Shown: in pieces, positions 1-5,424 of the stretch
How the letters are laid out: every line of letters starts with the position of its first letter
Position numbering within the stretch: position 1 is the first letter of the stretch
Assembly (NCBI GenBank): GCA_903927415.1
Contig: CAIYMZ010000131.1
Span: 1-17,959 of the forward strand
Direction: 5' to 3'
DNA from: an uncultured Alphaproteobacteria bacterium
GTDB lineage: Bacteria > Pseudomonadota > Alphaproteobacteria > Rickettsiales > UBA1997
DNA length: 17,959 bases
Notes under the pieces: model-generated
Told to the model about the DNA's origin: nothing
Database searches by the model: none
What the model saw: only the letters and a program-made list of their open reading frames with translations
Position numbers and translations under genes: made by a program

Positions 1-47
1 AGGGGGGCGACCACCGAGTTCGGAGCGCGCCCCCCTGTCAAGGGGGG
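1..47. repeat. G/C-tract palindromic element, cut by the window edge
   Basis: Three G/C-tract arms alternate here: AGGGGGGCG at 1-9, CGCCCCCCT at 28-36 and AGGGGGG at 41-47. The middle arm can pair with the left arm (9 bp, with an inner CCGA/TCGG stem at 14-23) or with the right arm (7 bp, loop 37-40), so two mutually exclusive hairpins are possible. The core CCCCCTGTNNAGGGGG also occurs inside the proS insertion (4535-4550, reverse strand), suggesting one repeat family. It lies just downstream of the lepB stop and could end lepB transcription, but no clear T-run follows on the minus strand. Confidence 0.6.
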
Positions 48-72
48 TAGGGGGGTTTCTCGTCCCAAATTC

Positions 73-807
73 TTACCCGACCTTCTTCAAAACCCTCTCA
101 AACCGAATCGAGCTCGGCCAATTCCAAAATTGCCAAGTTGGTTTTGAGTTGGAGAAGAAAATTATTGTGGCGCGGCCGACGAGATTTTCTTTTGGCACGT
201 AACCGACATGAGTTAAAAATCTGCTGTCCTGCGAATTGTCGCGATTGTCTCCCATCATGAAATAGTGCTCTTCCGGCACTTCGTAAATTCCGGTGTTGTC
301 TTGCGGACTGGTTGTTTGATCGAGAGTCGCCGCGATTTTTCCATTGGGCAAAGTTTCCAAAAATTTTCTGATCTCAATTTTTATTCCCGAATCTTCTTCG
401 GCAAAAACTCCGTCAGCATTTTTTTTCACTTCCTCGTCATTGATGAAAAGCACGCCGCCGCGCATTTGTATGCGATCTTTCGGAAGGCCGATGATGCGTT
501 TGACGTAGTTGATTCTTGGGTCGGAAGGCAGTCGAAAAACTGCGATGTCGCCGCGTTTTGGTTCGCTCTCCCAAATTCTGCCGTCAAAAAAATCGAAGCC
601 GAATGGGAAGGAATAACGGCTGTAACCGTAAGAATATTTGGCGACGAAAATGTAATCGCCGATCAGCAATCCCGGTTTCATCGAGCTTGACGGAATGTGA
701 AATGGCTCGAAAAAAAATGAACGCACGATTCCGGCGCAGACTAGAGCGATGAGGAGGGTGGGGATGAAGCCGAGTTTGGTTTCGGGAGATTTTGTTTTTT
801 TAGGCAT
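73..807 (-). CDS. lepB: Signal peptidase I (LepB)
   Basis: Inner-membrane serine protease that removes signal peptides from exported preproteins (family S26A). The 244-residue protein has one N-terminal membrane segment (about 14-32). The catalytic serine motif PSSSM follows, with nucleophile Ser42. The catalytic lysine is in YVKRIIGLPKD (Lys103), and box E is GDNRDNSQDSRF (about 186-197). Length and motif order are normal for the alphaproteobacterial form. The ATG at 807 gives a Lys-rich N-terminus directly before the membrane anchor, as expected. In transcription order it follows gpmI and the CE-protease-like gene on the same strand, but a 164-base gap with a strong hairpin (860-930) lies upstream, so it may have its own promoter. 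The usual lepB partner rnc would lie beyond the window edge, if present. Confidence 0.96.
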   Translation of the reverse strand: MPKKTKSPETKLGFIPTLLIALVCAGIVRSFFFEPFHIPSSSMKPGLLIGDYIFVAKYSYGYSRYSFPFGFDFFDGRIWESEPKRGDIAVFRLPSDPRINYVKRIIGLPKDRIQMRGGVLFINDEEVKKNADGVFAEEDSGIKIEIRKFLETLPNGKIAATLDQTTSPQDNTGIYEVPEEHYFMMGDNRDNSQDSRFLTHVGYVPKENLVGRATIIFFSNSKPTWQFWNWPSSIRFERVLKKVG

Positions 808-836
808 GTGTTTTATTGGATTTATACTCAGCCCAA

Positions 837-930
837 TTCAAGAAACCGAACTTTTACAACTGGACCCCGCAACAAGTGCGGGGTGACAACTCATACTCAG
901 TGTCACCCCGCACTTGCTCTCGGGGTCCAG
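837..930. repeat. 71-base hairpin repeat with a 20-base tail, copy 1
   Basis: The hairpin spans 860-930. The outer stem CTGGACCCCG (860-869) pairs perfectly with 921-930, and the inner stem AAGTGCGGGGTGACA (874-888) pairs perfectly with 901-915. The 12-base loop is ACTCATACTCAG (889-900). A tail at 837-856 (starting TTCAAGAAACCGAAC) accompanies it. Tail and 25-base arm recur in inverted orientation at 3689-3737. This type of short palindrome, GACCCCGC...GCGGGGT with TGACA/TGTCA at the loop, resembles dispersed intergenic palindromes of alphaproteobacteria. It sits downstream of the CE-protease-like gene, but no good T-run makes it an intrinsic terminator. Confidence 0.85.
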
Positions 931-971
931 AAAGCTGAAAAGGAAATCGGTGTCTTCAAGTGGAATGGGTA

Positions 972-1988
972 TTATAATGCTTTCTCTTCAGCAGTCACTG
1001 CAACGGGATGAGCTGCTGCAATTATCGGAGATGATGCGGGAACTGATTTTGATTCTTCTTCTAAAGTTTGAGAAATTATTTTAGCATATTTCCAGCTTTT
1101 TATGTGTAGATAGTTACTGTAAGTTCCGTAGCTGGTTAGAGGAGAATATTTCTCTTTGCGTTTCTGTTCCAAGTTTTTTCCTTTGCTGCTTATAATCGCG
1201 CCCATATCTGGCTCTGAGTCAGCAACAAAGGTCTCCAGTTGCGCTGTTTTTAGAAGTTTTTCAGGCATATGAAAAAACCTTACGTCTTTTTGCCGTTGTG
1301 TTCTCCATATTATTTTGTCAATCACATCGTCGCTATAGCCATAACGCTCTTTGATACCATCGTAATAATGATACCAGTGATCAGATTTAAGTTTTGAGGG
1401 TAATTTTTTAGATTCTTCTTTCGGTATTTTGTGATCGAGAAGATATTGAGCTAAATTTTCTTCTTGCAATGCATCAGTCAAAATTGCGATTGAATCAGTT
1501 ATGCATGAATATTCATCACGCTGTCTAGTGCCGGCATTAAGCAAAAGGTTAAATTTGTAATCAAGTAACATAGATGCCTCATAATACTCACGGCCGCCGT
1601 TGTGCAATACAGAGTCAAAAATAATCATCATTTTATTGTTAGCAGCGTCTTTTGAAATCATTAGCGGAATAGCGTGTTGCGTGCCGCAGGCCATCACAAT
1701 ACCAATTTGCTTGTTATCGCCAATCTTCTTCTCAAATTCTTCGCTATGCTCATCGAGAAATCTTTTGAGATGTTGGAAATGACCACCAAAAGACTTGTTC
1801 TCAATTTCAGATTGGTCAAGGATGTGAATGTCGATTCCGTGCTTTGCATTGTAGTGTTTAGCTAAAACTTCCAAACCCTTCACGGTCGGTTGATAAGTGG
1901 GAACCCTAATCATTTTGCCGTCTTCGATTGCTTCAAAGAAGAACTTTTCTACATAAAATTCCGGATGTTCCGGCAATGGTTCAAACAT
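972..1988 (-). CDS. Predicted CE-clan (Ulp1/YopJ-like) cysteine protease or acyltransferase, candidate effector
   Basis: The 338-residue protein has no signal peptide or membrane segment. I do not recognise a named family, but residues 94-166 hold an ordered set matching clan CE enzymes. His105 is in CGTQHAIPLMI, Asp125 is in MMIIFDS after a hydrophobic strand, and Gln156 and Cys162 are in RQRDEYSCITDSIAIL. The Gln-x5-Cys spacing equals that of Ulp1, where Gln forms the oxyanion hole. Hydrophobic strands flank His and Asp as in the fold. Clan CE includes deSUMOylases, deubiquitinases and YopJ-type acetyltransferases, often effectors of intracellular bacteria; that role here is inference. The C-terminus is Ala/Pro-rich. 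The ATG at 1988 lies 2 bases after the gpmI stop, so the genes are probably co-transcribed. Alternative: an uncharacterised protein in which the residues match by chance. Confidence 0.6.
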   Translation of the reverse strand: MFEPLPEHPEFYVEKFFFEAIEDGKMIRVPTYQPTVKGLEVLAKHYNAKHGIDIHILDQSEIENKSFGGHFQHLKRFLDEHSEEFEKKIGDNKQIGIVMACGTQHAIPLMISKDAANNKMMIIFDSVLHNGGREYYEASMLLDYKFNLLLNAGTRQRDEYSCITDSIAILTDALQEENLAQYLLDHKIPKEESKKLPSKLKSDHWYHYYDGIKERYGYSDDVIDKIIWRTQRQKDVRFFHMPEKLLKTAQLETFVADSEPDMGAIISSKGKNLEQKRKEKYSPLTSYGTYSNYLHIKSWKYAKIISQTLEEESKSVPASSPIIAAAHPVAVTAEEKAL

Positions 1989-1990
1989 TT

Positions 1991-3496
1991 TTAAGAAATT
2001 TTTATTAAATTTCCCCCATCCATCTCGCTCGGTTTTTCAATTTGCAGAAGATGAAGGATTGTTGGCGCGATGTCGCGCAGGCTGCCATTTGCTAGCTTGA
2101 CGCCAGTAAAATTTACTTCGATTAAAATTAACGGCACAGGATTTGTGGTGTGGGAAGTGTGTGGCAAATGATTTTTGTCGAGCAGGCATTCAATATTTCC
2201 GTGATCTGCCGAAATCAACATTGTGCCGTTTTTTTCTAAAATAATTTTTTCGATCATCCCCAGTTGTTCGTCGATTGCTTCGCAGGCTGCAATCGATGGA
2301 GCCAGGCAGCCGCTATGTCCAACCATGTCGGGATTGGCGTAATTAACGAGAATGAAATCGAATTTTTCGGAAGAAATTGCGGCGCGTAATTTTTCGCCAA
2401 CTTCGCTCGCCGACATTTCTGGCTGCAAATCGTAAGTCGCAACCGCGGGCGATTTTATTAAAATTCTTTCTTCGCCGCGAAATTCTTTTTCCTGTCCGCA
2501 AGAAAAAAAGAAAGTTACGTGGGCATATTTTTCAGTCTCGGCGATCCGCAATTGCGTAAGGCCGCGAGTGGATAAAATTTCTGGCAGCGAATTTTTTATT
2601 TCGATTGGTGGGAATAAAATTTCGTAAAAATTATTTAATTTTTCGGAATATTCGGTGAGGGCGATGGCGTGGGAAAAATTTTTATTTTCAAAAATTTTTT
2701 CCGAAATTTGACGCGCGCGATCGGCGCGGAAATTGCAGAAGAGTATGGCGTCGCCGTCAGCAACGCCGGCGTAGTCACCGATCACGCAAGGCTTCACAAA
2801 TTCGTCGGTGATATTTTTTTCGTAGGAATTTTTTACCGCAGAAATTGCGTCGGGAAATTTTTCGCCGTTAGCAAAAAAAATTGCGTTGGTGGCGAGTTCA
2901 ACTCGATCCCATTTTTTGTCGCGATCCATGGCGTAGTATCTTCCAGACATAGTTGCGATTTGAATTTTTCCCCTCACCCCAGCCCTCTCCCTCAAGGGGA
3001 GAGGGAGGTAGGAGAGCGCGCTCTTTTGCGCCACATCCCGCCCATCCAAAAACGCATGCAGCAAAACTTTCACCCCATTTTTTGCGAGCAAATCGGCGAG
3101 AAAAATAATGTGATCAATGTGCGAATGAACACCGCCGTCAGACAGCAGTCCCATCAAGTGACAAGCCTTTCCTGAGACTTTCAGATCAGCGATTAATTTT
3201 TGTAATTTCGGATTTTTTTCAAGCGAGCCGTCAGCGATTGCATTATTGATGCGCGGCAAATCTTGAAAAATAATTCGCCCCGCCCCGATCGTCATGTGCC
3301 CAACTTCCGAATTGCCCATTTGACCAGCGGGCAAGCCAACGGAAAGGCCAGAAGTTTCGAGTTGTGAATGCGGATAAGTTTGAAAAAAGCGGTTGTAATT
3401 CGGAAGTTTTGCGCGCGCGATGGCATTGTTTGGATCGGTTGCATCGCCAATTCCCCAGCCGTCGAGGATGCAGAGTAGGAGTGGTTTTCTTGTCAT
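1991..3496 (-). CDS. gpmI: 2,3-bisphosphoglycerate-independent phosphoglycerate mutase
   Basis: Interconverts 3- and 2-phosphoglycerate in glycolysis and gluconeogenesis with two Mn ions and a phosphoserine intermediate (alkaline-phosphatase superfamily). Asp12 (LDGWG) and Ser63 (GNSEVGH) are the metal/nucleophile residues. Further motifs are VHSHIDH (123-129), HAFLDGRD (147-154), SGRYYAMDRD (184-193) and, near the end, SADHGNIE and HTSHTTNPVP. Length (501) is near the usual 510. The odd part is residues 165-176 (PLPLRERAGVRG), which are encoded by a dispersed palindromic repeat in place of the normal loop between SALSYL and KIQIATMSGRYY. All catalytic motifs are intact, so the enzyme is probably active. 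The ATG at 3496 gives the canonical start MTRKPLLLCILDGWG. The next gene downstream starts after 2 bases. Confidence 0.95.
   Translation of the reverse strand: MTRKPLLLCILDGWGIGDATDPNNAIARAKLPNYNRFFQTYPHSQLETSGLSVGLPAGQMGNSEVGHMTIGAGRIIFQDLPRINNAIADGSLEKNPKLQKLIADLKVSGKACHLMGLLSDGGVHSHIDHIIFLADLLAKNGVKVLLHAFLDGRDVAQKSALSYLPLPLRERAGVRGKIQIATMSGRYYAMDRDKKWDRVELATNAIFFANGEKFPDAISAVKNSYEKNITDEFVKPCVIGDYAGVADGDAILFCNFRADRARQISEKIFENKNFSHAIALTEYSEKLNNFYEILFPPIEIKNSLPEILSTRGLTQLRIAETEKYAHVTFFFSCGQEKEFRGEERILIKSPAVATYDLQPEMSASEVGEKLRAAISSEKFDFILVNYANPDMVGHSGCLAPSIAACEAIDEQLGMIEKIILEKNGTMLISADHGNIECLLDKNHLPHTSHTTNPVPLILIEVNFTGVKLANGSLRDIAPTILHLLQIEKPSEMDGGNLIKIS
2970..3016. repeat. Dispersed palindromic repeat inserted in frame in gpmI
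   Basis: The plus strand carries CCCTCTCC (2983-2990) and GGAGAGGG (2998-3005). These form an 8-9 bp stem, preceded by CCCCTCACCCC (2970-2980). This is the widespread bacterial repeat whose translation gives the recurring spurious peptides LPLPLRERAGVRG on one strand and PSPLPQGERE on the other. Both readings are open here. On the minus strand the element is read in frame as gpmI residues 164-176. The element falls in a loop between conserved motifs and introduces neither a stop nor a frameshift. Confidence 0.85.
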
Positions 3497-3517
3497 TGAG
3501 AAAATGTCAATTAATGC

Positions 3518-3601
3518 TGGACGGGGTTTGTAACCCCGTCCAACCGTTCATGTAAAATTTAACTTTGAACTGAACGTGAAGACGGGATTACAAATCCCGT
3601 C
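3518..3601. repeat. Paired GACGGG hairpin element
   Basis: TGGACGGGGTT (3518-3528) pairs perfectly with 3532-3542 around the loop TGT. GACGGGATT (3581-3589) pairs perfectly with 3593-3601 around ACA. Between them CGTTCA (3545-3550) pairs with TGAACG (3571-3576), so the whole block can fold as three adjacent stems. The two outer hairpins are variants of one sequence, GACGGG(G/A)TT. This is probably a composite dispersed palindrome rather than a terminator, since no T-run follows either hairpin. Confidence 0.75.
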
Positions 3602-3624
3602 TTGCTCAAGTCTTGCTTAAAGAA

Positions 3625-3647
3625 TTTTGCAGACAGCGTCTGCAAAA
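3625..3647. repeat. Short perfect hairpin TTTTGCAGAC/GTCTGCAAAA
   Basis: A perfect 10-bp stem (3625-3634 with 3638-3647) has a 3-base loop (AGC). The A/T ends give an A-run/T-run on both sides, so it could act as a weak bidirectional terminator, but it lies in a divergent intergenic region where terminators are not expected. It more likely belongs to the repeat cluster. Confidence 0.5.
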
Positions 3648-3737
3648 GTGACAACTCATACTCATGCGGGGTGACAACTCATACTCAGTGTCACCCCGCA
3701 CTTGTTGCGGGGTCTATTAAAAGTTCGGTTTCTTGAA
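3648..3737. repeat. Hairpin repeat, copy 2 (inverted relative to copy 1) with duplicated loop segment
   Basis: TGCGGGGTGACA (3665-3676) pairs perfectly with TGTCACCCCGCA (3689-3700), with loop ACTCATACTCAG (3677-3688). The arm 3689-3713 and tail 3718-3737 are the reverse complement of 864-888 and 837-856. The segment GTGACAACTCATACTCA occurs twice, at 3648-3664 and 3671-3687 (23-base period), so the left arm looks partly duplicated and truncated. Relative to its own tail, the loop has the opposite orientation to copy 1. Confidence 0.8.
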
Positions 3738-3822
3738 TCAGTTTTGGTCTAAATCAGTTGGTAATACAAAATATTTTGAATTGTCCAGATGGTGTCAGGA
3801 TAATTTTCTCAACCAATCGCAA

Positions 3823-4086
3823 ATGCAAATGATCGAACTCATCGGCTATATCGGTGCCACTCTTACAACTGCGAGCTTTTTGCCGCAGGCGATTCAAACG
3901 ATTAAAACGCGAGACACTTCGGGAATTTCTTTTTGGATGTATTTGATGTTTGTTACGGGTGTAGTGTTTTGGCTGGTCTACGGCATTCTCCTCGAAAATA
4001 AAACCATCATCATCGCCAATATTGTGACGCTGATTCTGGCTTCGAGTGTGTTAGTGATTAAGGTTCATAATTGTCGCAAGCGCTGA
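3823..4086 (+). CDS. SemiSWEET (MtN3/PQ-loop) sugar transporter
   Basis: A small three-helix membrane protein. SemiSWEETs dimerise to move sugars such as sucrose or glucose down their gradient across the inner membrane. The sequence fits closely: helix 1 IELIGYIGATLTTASFLPQ carries the PQ motif, followed by a cytoplasmic stretch (AIQTIKTRDTSGIS). Helix 2 is FWMYLMFVTGVVFWLVYGIL and helix 3 is IIIANIVTLILASSVLVI, with a basic tail (HNCRKR). From the ATG at 3823 it has 87 residues, and from the ATG at 3829 it has 85, the usual family length. An upstream TTG at 3733 would add a poorly conserved N-terminus that begins inside repeat copy 2, so I reject it. The 3' end overlaps the 3' end of convergent proS by 36 bases. 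Substrate is unknown. Confidence 0.88.
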   Translation: MQMIELIGYIGATLTTASFLPQAIQTIKTRDTSGISFWMYLMFVTGVVFWLVYGILLENKTIIIANIVTLILASSVLVIKVHNCRKR

Positions 4087-5421
4087 AATTTCGATTTCTT
4101 TTTTCTCCCCAGTTTTTCGATCTTTCACCTCAACCTTTCCAGCCGCTGCGGATTTGGGTCCAACGATGATTTGTGTTGGGATTCCGATGAGGTCGGCGAT
4201 GGAAAATTTTTGGCCTAAGCTGGCTTTGGTGTCGTCGTAAATTACATCCGGAAATCGCCGATAAATTTCTTCGCAGACACGATCGCACAGCTCATCGCCT
4301 GACCTCACGTTGATCAGTGCAATTTGGAATGGTGCAATTTCTTTTGGCCAAATAATTCCATTCGCATCGTGATTAGCTTCGATCGCGGCGGCGACAATGC
4401 GTGATGCGCCGATGCCATACGACCCCATGTTCGGATAGATTTTCTGGTTGTTATTATGAACCCCCATCGCGCCGCTAACGCGTTCGCCTTCTCGCTGAGA
4501 ACGATCGTTTAGATCATTCTTTTTACGCTCGAAGCCCCCTAAACAGGGGGATCCTGGCCCCATTACTGACGCCTCCAGCGCCTTCGAATATTTCAACCCA
4601 AAATTAAAAATGTGACCAACTTCAATGCCGCGCCTTGAGGCGAGCTGGTTTTCAGCGATCGGACATTTTTCCGGCACATGCATTTCGTCGGCCATTGCGT
4701 AAAGATTTTGCATTTCGGTAACGCTTAAATTTTCTCTCTCAAAACGCTTATCGTAGTAAATCGCGCTCTCTCCGGTGTCGGCTAAAATATGAAATTCGTG
4801 CGACAAATCTCCTCCGATTGCACCAGTATCAGCCCGCACCGCCATTGGCTTCAAACCCATCTTACGGAAAATTTTAAAGTAAGTTTCATACATCAAATTG
4901 TAGGTTTTTTTCGCGCTCGTCTCATCCAAATCGAAAGAATAAGAATCTTTCATCAAGAACTCGCGGCCGCGCATCAAGCCGAAGCGCGGGCGAATTTCGT
5001 CGCGGAATTTCCAGTGAATTTGGTAAAAATTTTTCGGGAGATCTTTGTAGGACGTGACGTTTTTGCGAAAAATATCGGTGATCACTTCTTCGTGAGTTGG
5101 TCCGTAGAGGATGTCGCGATCGTGGCGATCTTTGATGCGGAGCATTTCTTTGCCGTAGGCGTCGTAGCGGCCAGACTCGATCCACAATTCTGCCGGTTGA
5201 ATCGTCGGCATCAAAACTTCGAGCGCTCCCGCCGCATCCATTTCCTCACGAATAATTTTTTCAACCTTGCGCAAAGTGCGAAGGCCAAGCGGCAACCAAG
5301 TGTAAATCCCTGACGCCGTTTGACGAATCATGCCGGCGCGAATCATGAGCTGGTGCGAGACGATGGTGGCGTCTATTGGATTTTCTTTGAGAGTGGGGAG
5401 GAAATATTGGGAGAGTTTCAT
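4051..5421 (-). CDS. proS: Prolyl-tRNA synthetase, short bacterial form
   Basis: Charges tRNA-Pro with proline in the cytoplasm (class II synthetase). Motif 1 is around 43-76 (LPLGLRTLRKVEKII...). Motif 2 spans the ATP/proline site (YGPTHEEVITD 106-116, FRDEIRPRFGLMRGREFLMKD 139-159). Motif 3 is MGSYGIGASRI (332-342), and an anticodon-binding domain follows. The large editing insertion is absent, as in the short alphaproteobacterial form of about 440 residues. Unusually, an extra block of about 32 residues (289-320, PGSPCLGG...ERVSGAMG) lies between KALEASVMG and HNNNQKIYPNMGSYGIG. It is encoded by a palindrome-rich insertion and leaves the frame open. ATG 5421 (MKLSQYFLPTLKENP) is the canonical start. 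It follows the YhcG-like nuclease gene by 3 bases, in a run with the esterase. Confidence 0.95.
   Translation of the reverse strand: MKLSQYFLPTLKENPIDATIVSHQLMIRAGMIRQTASGIYTWLPLGLRTLRKVEKIIREEMDAAGALEVLMPTIQPAELWIESGRYDAYGKEMLRIKDRHDRDILYGPTHEEVITDIFRKNVTSYKDLPKNFYQIHWKFRDEIRPRFGLMRGREFLMKDSYSFDLDETSAKKTYNLMYETYFKIFRKMGLKPMAVRADTGAIGGDLSHEFHILADTGESAIYYDKRFERENLSVTEMQNLYAMADEMHVPEKCPIAENQLASRRGIEVGHIFNFGLKYSKALEASVMGPGSPCLGGFERKKNDLNDRSQREGERVSGAMGVHNNNQKIYPNMGSYGIGASRIVAAAIEANHDANGIIWPKEIAPFQIALINVRSGDELCDRVCEEIYRRFPDVIYDDTKASLGQKFSIADLIGIPTQIIVGPKSAAAGKVEVKDRKTGEKKEIEISALATIMNLNH
4462..4557. repeat. In-frame palindromic insertion in proS
   Basis: About 96 bases encode residues 289-320, with no counterpart between motifs 2 and 3 of ordinary ProS. 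The insertion contains the hairpin CCCCCT/AGGGGG (4535-4540 with 4545-4550, loop AAAC) and the palindrome AACGATCGTT (4500-4509). On the coding strand the hairpin core CCCCCTGTTTAGGGGG resembles CCCCCTGTCAAGGGGG at the window start. ATGGGG occurs at both edges on the coding strand (residues Met287-Gly288 and Met319-Gly320), a possible target duplication. This pattern recalls Rickettsia palindromic elements, but identity with a known family cannot be judged here. Confidence 0.65.
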
Positions 5422-5424
5422 GCG

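Larger units (their letters stand above)
3497..3822. other. Gene-free repeat cluster between gpmI and the SemiSWEET gene
   Basis: These 326 bases between the divergent gpmI and SemiSWEET genes hold no convincing reading frame. They contain, in order, two related GACGGG hairpins (3518-3542, 3581-3601), a TTTTGCAGAC hairpin (3625-3647), a 17-base direct repeat (3648-3664 and 3671-3687) and copy 2 of the long hairpin repeat (3665-3737). Promoters for both genes must lie here, but I could not place -10/-35 boxes with confidence. The stretch 3738-3822 has no recognisable structure. Confidence 0.7.

Noticed and set aside
808..1011. 67-residue plus-strand frame upstream of lepB
   Set aside because: It consists almost wholly of the 860-930 hairpin repeat and overlaps the end of the CE-protease-like gene.
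2669..3175. 168-residue plus-strand open frame opposite gpmI
   Set aside because: It is antisense to a clearly recognised gpmI, and part of its translation is the repeat peptide PSPLPQGERE, a known spurious product.
3648..3687. Direct repeats as a CRISPR array
   Set aside because: There are only two 17-base units on a 23-base period with no spacer-length gaps and no cas genes. It is better explained as a duplicated hairpin arm.
837..3737. Insertion sequence or transposon bounded by inverted repeats
   Set aside because: No transposase lies inside and gpmI is a core gene. The ends are hairpin repeats, so a classical mobile element is not supported.
3733..3822. N-terminal extension of the SemiSWEET gene from a TTG
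   Set aside because: It begins within repeat copy 2 and encodes residues unlike the family. The ATG at 3823 or 3829 gives the standard length.
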